A stretch of 64,000 nt of DNA from Petrolisthes cinctipes (taxonomy: Eukaryota > Arthropoda > Malacostraca > Decapoda > Porcellanidae). A program made the translations under genes and the position numbers. The notes under the pieces were generated by a model. It had not been told where the DNA came from, searched no databases, and saw only the letters and a list, made by a program, of their open reading frames with translations. Shown one piece after another: positions 48,297 through 61,006 of the stretch. Where the stretch lies: assembly GCA_033782935.1 (NCBI GenBank), contig JAWQEG010000710.1, positions 4,774,001-4,838,000 on the forward strand, given 5' to 3'. Each line of letters begins with the position of its first letter. Positions within the stretch are counted from its first letter, which is position 1.

Positions 48297-50449
48297 GTGT
48301 TAGAGTATTTTCAAAATACATGCTCAAAACATACTGAAAATCGATCTTTTAGGTGCACAAAAGTCGATATGTGCATGCATCTTCAGTACCCGTTTATATC
48401 TCAAATTCAGGCTCAAAACACCCGAAAATTCAATATTTTGGGGTCCCAGAAGCAATCTGTACATGCCTACACAGTGCTAGAATATTTTCAAAATATAGGC
48501 TAAAAACATGCTAAAAATCGACATTTTAGGTGCCAAAAAATCGATATCTTAAATTCAGTCCCAAAACACCCGAAAATTCGATATTTAGAGGTCCCAGAAG
48601 GTATCTGTACATGCCTACTCCGTGTTAGAGTATTTTCAAATTACAGGCCAAAAACATACTGAAAATCGATCTTTTAGGTGCCCAAAAGTCGATATGTGCA
48701 TGCATCTTCTGTAACCGTTTATATCTCAAATTCTGGCTCAAAACACCCGAAAATTCAATATTTTGGGGTCCCAGAAGCAATCTGTACATGCCTACTCAGT
48801 GCTAGAATATTTTCAAAATATAGGCTAAAAACATGCTAAAAATCGATCTTTTAGGTGCCAAAAAGTCGATTTCTCAAATTCAATCCCAAAACACCCGAAA
48901 ATTCGATATTTAGGGGTCCCAGAAGCGATCTGTACATGCCTACTCCGTGTTAGAGTATTTTCAAAATACATGCTTAAAACATATTGAAAATCGATCTTTT
49001 AGGTGCACAAAAGTCGATATGTGCATGCATCTTCAGTACCCGTTTATATCTCAAATTCAGGCTCAAAACACCCAAAAATTCAATATTTTGGGGTCCCAGA
49101 AGCAATCTGTACATGCCTACTCAGTGTTAGAGTATTTTCAAAATACAGGCCCAAAACATGCTGAAAATCGATATTTTAGATGCCCAAAGTCAAAATGTGC
49201 ATGTATCTTCTGTACCCGTTTATATCTCAAATTCAGGCTCAAAACACCCGAAAATTCAATATTTTGGGGTCCCAGAAGCAATCTGTACATGCCTACTCAG
49301 TGCTAGAATATTTTCAAAATATAGGCAAAAAACAAGCTAAAAATCGATCTTTTAGGTGCCAAAAAGTCGATATCTCAAATTCAGTCCCAAAACACCCGAA
49401 AATTCGATATTTAGGGGTCCCAGAAGCGATCTGTACATGCCTACTCCGTGTTAGAGTATTTTCAAAATACATGCTCAAAACATACTGAAAATCGATCTTT
49501 TAGGTGCACAAAAGTCGATATGTGCATGCATCTTCAGTACCCGTTTATATCTCAAATTCAGGCTCAAAACACCCGAAAATTCAATATTTTGGGGTCCCAG
49601 AAGCAATCTGTACATGCCTACTCAGTGTTAGAGTATTTTCAAAATACAGGCCCAAAACATGCTGAAAATCGATATTTTAGATGCCCAAAGTCAATATGTG
49701 CATGTATCTTCTGTACCCGTTTATATCTCAAATTCAGGCTCAAAACACCCGAAAATTCAATATTTTGGGGTCCCAGAAGCAATCTGTACATGCCTACTCA
49801 GTGCTAGAATATTTTCAAAATATAGGCAAAAAACAAGCTAAAAATCGATCTTTTAGGTGCCAAAAAGTCGATATCTCAAATTCAGTCCCAAAACACCCGA
49901 AAATTCGATATTTAGGGGTCCCAGAAGCGATCTGTACATGCCTACTCCGTGTTAGAGTATTTTCAAAATACATGCTCAAAACATACTGAAAATCGATCTT
50001 TTAGGTGCCCAAAAGTCGATATGTGCATGCATCTTCTGTACCCGTTTATATCTCAAATTCTGGCTCAAAACACCCGAAAATTCAATATTTTGGGGTCCCA
50101 GAAGCAATCTGTACATGCCTACTCAGTGTTAGAGTATTTTCAAAATACAGGCCCAAAACATGCTGAAAATCGATATTTTAGATGCCCAAAGTCAATATGT
50201 GCATGTATCTTCTGTACCCGTTTATATCTCAAATTCAGGCTCAAAACACCCGAAAAGTCAATATTTTGGGGTCCCAGAAGCAATCTGTACATGCCTACAC
50301 AGTGCTAGAATATTTTCAAAATATAGGCTAAAAACATGCTAAAAATCGATCTTTTAGGTGCCAAAAAGTCGATATCTCAAATTCAGTCCCAAAACACCCG
50401 AAAATTCGATATTTAGAGGTCCCAGAAGGTATCTGTACATGCCTACTCC

Positions 50450-53400
50450 GTGTTAGAGTATTTTCAAAATACAGGCCAAAAACATACTGAAAATCGATCT
50501 TTTAGGTGCCCAAAAGTCGATATGTGCATGTATCTTCTGTACACGTTTATATCTCAAATTCTGGACCTAAACACCCGAAAATTCAATATTTTGGGGTCCG
50601 AGAAGCGATCTGTACATGCCTACTCCGTGTTTAGTATTTTCAAAATTCAGGCCCAAAACATGCTGAAAATCGATATTTTTGGTGCCCAAAGTCAATATGT
50701 GCATGTATCTTCTGTACCCGTTTATATCTCAAATTCAGGCTCAAAACACTCGAAAATTCAATATGTTGGGGTCCCAGAAGCAATCTGTACATGCCTACTC
50801 AGTGCTAGAATATTTTCAAAATATAGGCTAAAAACATGCTAAAAATCGATCTTTTAGGTGCCAAAAAGTCGATATCTCAAATTCAGTCCCAAAACACCCG
50901 AAAATTCGATATTTAGGGGTCCCAGAAGCGATCTGTACATGCCTACTCCGTGTTAGAGTATTTTCAAAATACATGCTCAAAACATACTGAAAATCGATCT
51001 TTTAGGTGCACAAAAGTCGATATGTGCATGCATCTTCAGTACCCGTTTATATCTCAAATTCAGGCTCAAAACACCCGAAAATTCAATATTTTTGGGTCCC
51101 AGAAGCAATCTGTACATGCCTACACAGTGCTAGAATATTTTCAAAATATAGGCTAAAAACATGCTAAAAATCGACATTTTAGGTGCCAAAAAATCGATAT
51201 CTTAAATTCAGTCCCAAAACACCCGAAAATTCGAAATTTAGAGGTCCCAGAAGGTATCTGTACATGCCTACTCCGTGTTAGAGTATTTTCAAATTACAGG
51301 CCAAAAACATACTGAAAATCGATCTTTTAGGTGCCCAAAAGTCGATATGTGCATGCATCTTCTGTACCCGTTTATATCTCAAATTCTGGCTCAAAACACC
51401 CGAAAATTCAATATTTTGGGGTCCCAGAAGCAATCTGTACATGCCTACTCAGTGCTAGAATATTTTCAAAATATAGGCTAAAAACATGCTAAAAATCGAT
51501 CTTTTAGGTGCCAAAAAGTCGATTTCTCAAATTCAATCCCAAAACACCCGAAAATTCGATATTTAGGGGTCCCAGAAGCGATCTGTACATGCCTACTCCG
51601 TGTTAGAGTATTTTCAAAATACATGCTTAAAACATACTGAAAATCGATCTTTTAGGTGCACAAAAGTCGATATGTGCATGCATCTTCAGTACCCGTTTAT
51701 ATCTCAAATTCAGGCTCAAAACACCCAAAAATTCAATATTTTGGGGTCCCAGAAGCAATCTGTACATGCCTACTCAGTGTTAGAGTATTTTCAAAATACA
51801 GGCCCAAAACATGCTGAAAATCGATATTTTAGATGCCCAAAGTCAAAATGTGCATGTATCTTCTGTACCCGTTTATATCTCAAATTCAGGCTCAAAACAC
51901 CCGAAAATTCAATATTTTGGGGTCCCAGAAGCAATCTGTACATGCCTACTCAGTGCTAGAATATTTTCAAAATATAGGCAAAAAACAAGCTAAAAATCGA
52001 TCTTTTAGGTGCCAAAAAGTCGATATCTCAAATTCAGTCCCAAAACACCCGAAAATTCGATATTTAGGGGTCCCAGAAGCGATCTGTACATGCCTACTCC
52101 GTGTTAGAGTATTTTCAAAATACATGCTCAAAACATACTGAAAATCGATCTTTTAGGTGCACAAAAGTCGATATGTGCATGCATCTTCAGTACCCGTTTA
52201 TATCTCAAATTCAGGCTCAAAACACCCGAAAATTCAATATTTTGGGGTGCCAGAAGCAATCTGTACATGCCTACTCAGTGTTAGAGTATTTTCAAAATAC
52301 AGGCCCAAAACATGCTGAAAATCGATATTTTAGATGCCCAAAGTCAATATGTGCATGTATCTTCTGTACCCGTTTATATCTCAAATTCAGGCTCAAAACA
52401 CCCGAAAATTCAATATTTTGGGGTCCCAGAAGCAATCTGTACATGCCTACTCAGTGCTAGAATATTTTCAAAATATAGGCAAAAAACAAGCTAAAAATCG
52501 ATCTTTTAGGTGCCAAAAAGTCGATATCTCAAATTCAGTCCCAAAACACCCGAAAATTCGATATTTAGGGGTCCCAGAAGCGATCTGTACATGCCTACTC
52601 CGTGTTAGAGTATTTTCAAAATACATGCTCAAAACATACTGAAAATCGATCTTTTAGGTGCACAAAAGTCGATATGTGCATGCATCTTCAGTACCCGTTT
52701 ATATCGCAAATTCAGGCTCAAAACACCCGAAAATTCAATATTTTGGGGTCCCAGAAGCAATCTGTACATGCCTACTCAGTGTTAGAGTATTTTCAAAATA
52801 CAGGCCCAAAACATGCTGAAAATCGATATTTTAGATGCCCAAAGTCAATATGTGCATGTATCTTCTGTACCCTTTTATATCTCAAATTCAGGCTCAAAAC
52901 ACCCGAAAATTCAATATTTTGGGGTCCCAGAAGCAATCTGTACATGCCTACTCAGTGCTAGAATATTTTCAAAATATAGGCAAAAAACAAGCTAAAAATC
53001 GATCTTTTAGGTGCCAAAAAGTCGATATCTCAAATTCAGTCCCAAAACACCCGAAAATTCGATATTTAGGGGTCCCAGAATCGATCTGTACATGCCTACT
53101 CCGTGTTAGAGTATTTTCAAAATACATGCTCAAAACATACTGAAAATCGATCTTTTAGGTGCACAAAAGTCGATATGTGCATGCATCTTCAGTACCCGTT
53201 TATATCTTAAATTCAGGCTCAAAACACCCGAAAATTCAATATTTTGGGGTCCCAGAAGCAATCTGTACATGCCTACTCAGTGTTAGAGTATTTTCAAAAT
53301 ACAGGCCCAAAACATGCTGAAAATCGATATTTTAGATGCCCAAAGTCAATATGTGCATGTATCTTCTGTACCCGTTTATATCTCAAATTCAGGCTCAAAA

Positions 53401-54105
53401 CACCCGAAAATTCAATATTTTGGGGTCCCAGAAGCAATCTGTACATGCCTACTCAGTGCTAGAATATTTTCAAAATATAGGCTAAAAACATGCTAAAAAT
53501 CGATCTTTTAGGTGCCAAAAAGTCGATATCTCAAATTCAGTCCCAAAACACCCGAAAATTCGATATTTAGGGGTCCCAGAAGCGATCTGTACATGCCTAC
53601 TCCGTGTTAGAGTATTTTCAAAATACATGCTCAAAACATACTGAAAATCGATCTTTTAGGTGCCCAAAAGTCGATATGTGCATGCATCTTCTGTACCCGT
53701 TTATATCTCAAATTCTGGCTCAAAACACCCGAAAATTCAATATTTTGTTGTCCCAGAAGCAATCTGTACATGCCTACTCAGTGCTAGAATATTTTCAAAA
53801 TATAGGCTAAAAACATGCTAAAAATCGATCTTTTAGGTGCCAAAAAGTCGATTTCTCAAATTCAATCCCAAAACACCCGAAAATTCGATATTTAGGGGTC
53901 CCAGAAGCGATCTGTACATGCCTACTCCGTGTTAGAGTATTTTCAAAATACATGCTCAAAACATACTGAAAATCGATCTTTTAGGTGCACAAAAGTCGAT
54001 ATGTGCATGCATCTTCAGTACCCGTTTATATCTCAAATTCAGGCTCAAAACACCCAAAAATTCAATATTTTGGGGTCCCAGAAGCAATCTGTACATGCCT
54101 ACTCA
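50450..54105 (+). repeat. 2,653-bp offset repeat, copy 2, followed by Rc-M-B trimers
   Basis: Unit map: Ra 50450, F 50627 (one base short), B 50802, Rc 50950, Ba 51127, R 51275, B 51452, Rc 51600, M 51777, B 51953, Rc 52101, M 52278, B 52454, Rc 52602, M 52779, B 52955, Rc 53103, M 53280, B 53456, R 53604, B 53781, Rc 53929. From 51600 to 53603 four successive Rc-M-B trimers of 501 bp occur with no Ra-F trimer, so the hexamer alternation has collapsed here. Confidence 0.87.
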
Positions 54106-55746
54106 GTGTTAGAGTATTTTCAAAATACAGGCCCAAAACATGCTGAAAATCGATATTTTAGATGCCCAAAGTCAATATGTGCATGTATCTTCTGTACCCG
54201 TTTATATCTCAAATTCAGGCTCAAAACACCCGAAAATTCAATATTTTGGGGTCCCAGAATCAATCTGTACATGCCTACACAGTGCTAGAATATTTTCAAA
54301 ATATAGGCTAAAAACATGCTGAAAATCGACATTATAGGTGCCAAAAAATCGATATCTCAAATTCAGTCCCAAAACACCGGAAAATTCGATATTTAGAGGT
54401 CCCAGAAGGTATCTGTACATGCCTACTCCGTGTTAGAGTATTTTCAAAATACAGGCCAAAAACATACTGAAAATCGATCTTTTAGGTGCCCAAAAATCGA
54501 TATGTGCATGCATCTTCTGTACCCGTTTATATCTCAAATTCTGGCCCTAAAAACCCAAAAATTCGATATTTAGGGGTCCCAGAAGCGATCTGTACATGCC
54601 TACTCCGTGTTATAGTATTTTCAAAATTCAGGCCCAAAACATGCTGAAAATCGATATTTTTGGTGCCCAAAGTCAATATGTGCATGTATCTTCTGTACCC
54701 GTTTATATCTCAAATTCAGGCTCAAAACACCCGAAAATTCAATATTTTGGGGTCATAGAAGCAATCTGTACATGCCTACTCAGTGCTAGAATATTTTCAA
54801 AATATAGGCTAAAAACATGCTAAAAATCGATCTTTTAGGTGCCAAAAAGTCGATATCTCAAATTCTGTCCGAAAACACCCGAAAATTCGATATTTATGGG
54901 TCCCAGAAGCGATCTGTACATGCCTACTCCGTGTTAGAGTATTTTCAAAATACATGCTCAAAACATACTGAAAATCGATCTTTTAGGTGCACAAAAGTCG
55001 ATATGTGCATGTATCTTCTGTACCCGTTTAAATCTCAAATTCAGGCTCAAAACACCCGAAAATTTAATATTTTGGGGTCATAGAAGCAATCTGTACATGC
55101 CTACTCCGTGTTAGAGTATTTTCAAAATTCAGGCCCAAAACATGCTGAAAATCGATATTTTTGGTGCCCAAAGTCAATATGTGCATGTATCTTCTGTACC
55201 CGTTTATATCTCAAATTCAATCTCGAAACACCGGAAAATTCAATATTTTGGGGTCCCAGAAGCAATCTGTACATGCCTACTCAGTGCTAGAATATTTTCA
55301 AAATATAGGCTAAAAACATGCTAAAAATCGACATTTTAGGTGCCAAAAAATCGATATATCAAATTCAGTCCCAAAACACCCGAAAATTCGATATTTAGAG
55401 GTCCCAGAAGGTATCTGTACATGCCTACTCCGTGTTAGAGTATTTTCAAAATACAGGCCAAAAACATACTGAAAATCGATCTCTTAGGTGCCCAAAAGTC
55501 GATATGTGCATGCATCTTCTGTACCCGTTTATATCTCAAATTCAGCCTCAAAACACCCGAAAATTCAATATTTTGGGGTCCCAGAAGCAATCTGTACAGT
55601 GCTAGAATATTTTCAAAATATAGGCTAAAAGCATGCTAAAAATCGATCTTTTAGGTGCCAAAAAGTCGATATCTCAAATTCAGTCCCAAAACACCCGAAA
55701 ATTCGATATTTAGGGGTCCCAGAAGCGATCTGTACATGTATACTCC
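54106..55746 (+). repeat. 1,641-bp tandem duplication, copy 1
   Basis: Unit map: M 54106, Ba 54282, Ra 54430, F 54607, B 54783, Rc 54931, F 55108, Ba 55284, R 55432 (-10), B 55599. Private changes include agaatcaatctg, gacattatagg, cacaccggaaaa, cccaaaaatcgatatg, gtgttatagtatt, ggggtcatagaag, tctgtccgaaaac, gtttaaatctc and caatctcgaaacaccgg. All of them recur 1,641 bp further on. Confidence 0.95.
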
Positions 55747-57387
55747 GTGTTAGAGTATTTTCAAAATACAGGCCCAAAACATGCTGAAAATCGATATTTT
55801 AGATGCCCAAAGTCAATATGTGCATGTATCTTCTGTACCCGTTTATATCTCAAATTCAGGCTCAAAACACCCGAAAATTCAATATTTTGGGGTCCCAGAA
55901 TCAATCTGTACATGCCTACACAGTGCTAGAATATTTTCAAAATATAGGCTAAAAACATGCTGAAAATCGACATTATAGGTGCCAAAAAATCGATATCTCA
56001 AATTCAGTCCCAAAACACCGGAAAATTCGATATTTAGAGGTCCCAGAAGGTATCTGTACATGCCTACTCCGTGTTAGAGTATTTTCAAAATACAGGCCAA
56101 AAACATACTGAAAATCGATCTTTTAGGTGCCCAAAAATCGATATGTGCATGCATCTTCTGTACCCGTTTATATCTCAAATTCTGGCCCTAAAAACCCAAA
56201 AATTCGATATTTAGGGGTCCCAGAAGCGATCTGTACATGCCTACTCCGTGTTATAGTATTTTCAAAATTCAGGCCCAAAACATGCTGAAAATCGATATTT
56301 TTGGTGCCCAAAGTCAATATGTGCATGTATCTTCTGTACCCGTTTATATCTCAAATTCAGGCTCAAAACACCCGAAAATTCAATATTTTGGGGTCATAGA
56401 AGCAATCTGTACATGCCTACTCAGTGCTAGAATATTTTCAAAATATAGGCTAAAAACATGCTAAAAATCGATCTTTTAGGTGCCAAAAAGTCGATATCTC
56501 AAATTCTGTCCGAAAACACCCGAAAATTCGATATTTATGGGTCCCAGAAGCGATCTGTACATGCCTACTTCGTGTTAGAGTATTTTCAAAATACATGCTC
56601 AAAACATACTGAAAATCGATCTTTTAGGTGCACAAAAGTCGATATGTGCATGTATCTTCTGTACCCGTTTAAATCTCAAATTCAGGCTCAAAACACCCGA
56701 AAATTCAATATTTTGGGGTCATAGAAGCAATCTGTACATGCCTACTCCGTGTTAGAGTATTTTCAAAATTCAGGCCCAAAACATGCTGAAAATCGATATT
56801 TTTGGTGCCCAAAGTCAATATGTGCATGTATCATCTGTACCCGTTTATATCTCAAATTCAATCTCGAAACACCGGAAAATTCAATATTTTGGGGTCCCAG
56901 AAGCAATCTGTACATGCCTACTCAGTGCTAGAATATTTTCAAAATATAGGCTAAAAACATGCTAAAAATCGACATTTTAGGTGCCAAAAAATCGATATAT
57001 CAAATTCAGTCCCAAAACACCCGAAAATTCGATATTTAGAGGTCCCAGAAGGTATCTGTACATGCCTACTCCGTGTTAGAGTATTTTCAAAATACAGGCC
57101 AAAAACATACTGAAAATCGATCTCTTAGGTGCCCAAAAGTCGATATGTGCATGCATCTTCTGTACCCGTTTATATCTCAAATTCAGCCTCAAAACACCCG
57201 AAAATTCAATATTTTGGGGTCCCAGAAGCAATCTGTACAGTGCTAGAATATTTTCAAAATATAGGCTAAAAGCATGCTAAAAATCGATCTTTTAGGTGCC
57301 AAAAAGTCGATATCTCAAATTCAGTCCCAAAACACCCGAAAATTCGATATTTAGGGGTCCCAGAAGCGATCTGTACATGTATACTCC
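55747..57387 (+). repeat. 1,641-bp tandem duplication, copy 2 (three differences seen)
   Basis: Unit map: M 55747, Ba 55923, Ra 56071, F 56248, B 56424, Rc 56572, F 56749, Ba 56925, R 57073 (-10), B 57240. Reading both copies line by line I found three substitutions: actccg to acttcg near 56570, atttaata to attcaata near 56703, and tatcttctg to tatcatctg near 56832. That is about 99.8% identity, the most recent duplication visible in the window. Confidence 0.95.
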
Positions 57388-60300
57388 GTGTTAGAGTATT
57401 TTCAAAATACATGCTCAAAACATACTAAAAATCGATCTTTTAGGTGCCCAAAAGTCGATATGTGCATGCATCTTCTGTACCCGTTTATATCTCAAATTCA
57501 GGCTCAAAACACCCGAAAATTCAATATTTTGGGGTCCCAGAAGCAATATGTACATGCCTACTCAGTGTTAAAGTATTTTCGAAATACAGGCCCAAAACAT
57601 GCTGAAAATCGATATTTTAGATGCCCAAAGTCAATATGTGCATGTATCTTCTGTACCCGTTTATATCTCAAATTCAGGCTCAAAACACCCGAAAATTCAA
57701 TATTTTGGGGTCCCAGAAGCAATCTGTACATGCCTACACAGTGCTAGAATATTTTCAAAATATAGTCTAAAAACATGCTAAAAATCGACATTTTAGGTGC
57801 CAAAAAATCGATATCTCAAATTCAGTCCCAAAACACCCGAAAATTCGATATTTAGAGGTCCCAGAAGGTATCTGTACATGCCTACTCCGTGTTAGAGTAT
57901 TTTCAAAATACAGGCCAAAAACATACTGAAAATCGATCTTTTAGGTGCACAAAAGTCGATATGTGCATGCATCTTCTGTACCCGTTTATATCTCAAATTC
58001 TGGCCCTAAACACCCGAAAATTCGATATTTTGGGGTCCCAGAAGCGATCTGTACATGCCTACTCCGTGTTAGAGTATTTTCAAAATTCAGGCCCAAAACA
58101 TGCTGAAAATCGATATTTTTGGTGCCCCAAAGTCAATATGTGCATGTATCTTCTGTACGCGTTTATATCTTAAATTCAGGCTCAAAACACCCGAAAATTC
58201 AATATTTTGGGGTCCCAGAAGCAATCTGTACAGGGCTAGAATATTTTCAAAATATAGGCTAAAAACATGCTAAAAATCGATCTTTTAGGTGCCAAAAAGT
58301 CGATATCTCAAATTCAGTCCCAAAACATCCGAAAATTCGATATTTAGAGGTCCCAGAAGGTATCTGTACATGCCTACTCCGTGTTAGAGTATTTTCAAAA
58401 TACAGGCCAAAAACATACTGAAAATCGATCTTTTAGGTGCACAAAAGTAGATATGTGCATGCATCTTCAGTACCCGTTTATATCTCAAATTCTGGCTCAA
58501 AACACCCGAAAATTCAATATTTTGGGGTCCCAGAAGCAATCTGTACATGCCTACACAGTGCTAGAATATTTTCAAAATATAGGCTAAAAACATGCTAAAA
58601 ATCGACATTTTAGGTGCCAAAAAATCGATATCTTAAATTCAGTCCCAAAACACCCGAAAATTCGATATTTAGAGGTCCCAGAAGGTATCTGTACATGACT
58701 ACTCCGTGTTAGAGTATTTTCAAATTACAGGCCAAAAACATACTGAAAATCGATCTTTTAGGTGCCCAAAAGTCGATATGTGCATGCATCTTCTGTACCC
58801 GTTTATATCTCAAATTCTGGCTCAAAACACCCGAAAATTCAATATTTTGGGGTCCCAGAAGCAATCTGTACATGCCTACTCAGTGTTAGAGTATTTTCAA
58901 AATACAGGCCCAAAACATGCTGAAAATCGATATTTTAGCTGCCCAAAGTCAATATGTGCATGTATCTTCTGTACCCGTTTATATCTCAAATTCAGGCTCA
59001 AAACATCCGAAAATTCAATATTTTGGGGTCCCAGAAGCAATCTGTACATGCCTACTCAGTGCTAGAATATTTTCAAAATATAGGCAAAAAACAAGCTAAA
59101 AATCGATCTTTTAGGTGCCAAAAAGTCGATATCTCAAATTCAGTCCCAAAACACCCGAAAATTCGATATTTAGGGGTCCCAGAAGCGATCTGTACATGCC
59201 TACTCCGTGTTAGAGTATTTTCAAAATACATGCTCAAAACATACTGAAAATCGATATTTTAGATGCCCAAAGTCAATATGTGCATGTATCTTCTGTACCC
59301 GTTTATATCTCAAATTCAGGCTCAAAACACCCGAAAAGTCAATATTTTGGGGTCCCAGAAGCAATCTGTACATGCCTACACAGTGCTAGAATATTTTCAA
59401 AATATAGGCTAAAAACATGCTAAAAATCGACATTTTAGGTGCCAAAAAATCGATATCTCAAATTCAGTCCCAAAACACCCGAAAATTCAATATTTAGAGG
59501 TCCCAGAAGGTATCTGTACATGCCTACTCCGTGTTAGAGTATTTTCAAAATACAGGCCAAAAACATACTGAAAATCGATCTTTTATGTGCCCAAAAGTCG
59601 ATATGTGCATGCATCTTCTGTACACGTTTATATCTCAAATTCTGGACCTAAACACCCGAAAATTCGATATTTTGGGGTCCCAGAAGCGATCTGTACATGC
59701 CTACTCCGTGTTAGAGTATTTTCAAAATTCAGGCCCAAAACATGCTGAAAATCGATATTTTTGGTGCCCAAAGTCAATATGTGCATGTATCTTCTGTACC
59801 CGTTTATATCTCAAATTCAGGCTCAAAACACCCGAAAATTCAATATTTTGGGGTCCCAGAAGCAATTTGTACATGCCTACTCAGTGCTAGAATATTTTCA
59901 AAATATAGGCTAAAAACATGCTAAAAATCGATCTTTTAGGTGCCAAAAAGTCGATATCTCAAATTCAGTCCCAAAACACCCGAAAATTCGATATTTAGGG
60001 GTCCCAGAAGCGATCTGTACATGCCTACTCCGTGTTAGAGTATTTTCAAAATACATGCTCAAAACATACTGAAAATCGATCTTTTAGGTGCACAAAAGTC
60101 GATATGTGCATGCATCTTCTGTACCCGTTTATATCTCAAATTCAGGCTCAAAACACCCGAAAATTCAATATTTTGGGGTCCCAGAAGCAATCTGTACATG
60201 CCTACACAGTGCTAGAATATTTTCAAAATATAGGCTAAAAACATGATAAAAATCGACATTTTAGTTGCCAAAAAATCGATATCTAAAATTCAGTCCCAAA

Positions 60301-61006
60301 ACACCCGAAAATTCGATATTTAGAGGTCCCAGAAGGTATCTGTACATGCCTACTCCGTGTTAGAGTATTTTCAAATTACAGGCCAAAAACATACTGAAAA
60401 TCGATCTTTTAGGTGCCCAAAAGTCGATATGTGCATGCATCTTCTGTACCCGTTTATATCTCAAATTCTGGCTCAAAACACCCGAAAATTCAATATTTTG
60501 GGGTCCCAGAAGCAATCTGTACATGCCTACTCAGTGCTAGAATATTTTCAAAATATAGGCTAAAAACATGCTAAAAATCGATCTTTTAGGTGCCAAAAAG
60601 TCGATTTCTCAATTTCAGTCCCAAAACACCCGAAAATTCGATATTTAGGGGTCCCAGAAGCGATCTGTACATGCCTACTCCGTGTTAGAGTATTTTCAAA
60701 ATACATGCTTAAAACATACTGAAAATCGATCTTTTAGGTGCACAAAAGTCGATATGTGCATGCATCCTCAGTACCCGTTTATATCTCAAATTCAGGCTCA
60801 AAACACCCAAAAATTCAATATTTTGGGGTCCCAGAAGCAATCTGTACATGCCTACTCAGTGCTAGAATATTTTCAAAATATAGGCTAAAAACATGCTGAA
60901 AATCGATCTTTTAGGTGCCAAAAAGTCGATATCTCATATTCTGTCCGAAAACACCCGAAAATTCGATATTTATGGGTCCCAGAAGCTATCTGTACATGCC
61001 TACTCC
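57388..61006 (+). repeat. Array segment: mosaic of blocks from 47-53 kb and 61-63 kb
   Basis: Unit map: R 57388, M 57565, Ba 57741, Ra 57889, F 58066 (one extra C, -10), B 58233, R 58381, Ba 58558, R 58706, M 58883, B 59059, Rc/M hybrid 59207, Ba 59383, Ra 59531, F 59708, B 59884, Rc 60032, Ba 60209, R 60357, B 60534, Rc 60682, B 60859. Bases 59.43-60.89 kb are a third copy of the block at 47.70 and 50.35 kb. About 57.52-58.43 kb matches 61.14-62.05 kb (offset 3618-3619). Three 325-bp R-B dimers run from 60032 to 61006. Confidence 0.86.
59244..59255 (+). other. Rc/M hybrid unit, exchange junction
   Basis: The unit at 59207 starts as Rc (catgctcaaaacatactg) and after ctgaaaatcgat continues as M (attttagatgccc). 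Compared with 47295-47795 the segment is 177 bp shorter (offset drops from 11,912 to 11,735), so one Rc/M pair was fused into one unit by exchange inside the shared word. Confidence 0.85.

Larger units (their letters stand above)
47295..50449 (+). repeat. 2,653-bp offset repeat, copy 1, within trimer and R-B dimer array
   Basis: Unit map: Rc 47295, M 47472, Ba 47648, Ra 47796, F 47973, Bb 48149, Rc 48297, Ba 48474, R 48622, B 48799, Rc 48947, M 49124, B 49300, Rc 49448, M 49625, B 49801, R 49949, M 50126, B 50302. From about 47.7 to 49.9 kb it matches 50.35-52.6 kb. The two successive 325-bp R-B dimers at 48297 and 48622 lack M or F. Markers: gtacacg, ttctggacc, tttcaaattacagg, gatttctcaaattcaatcc, catgcttaaaac and agtcaaaatgtgc. 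Confidence 0.87.
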
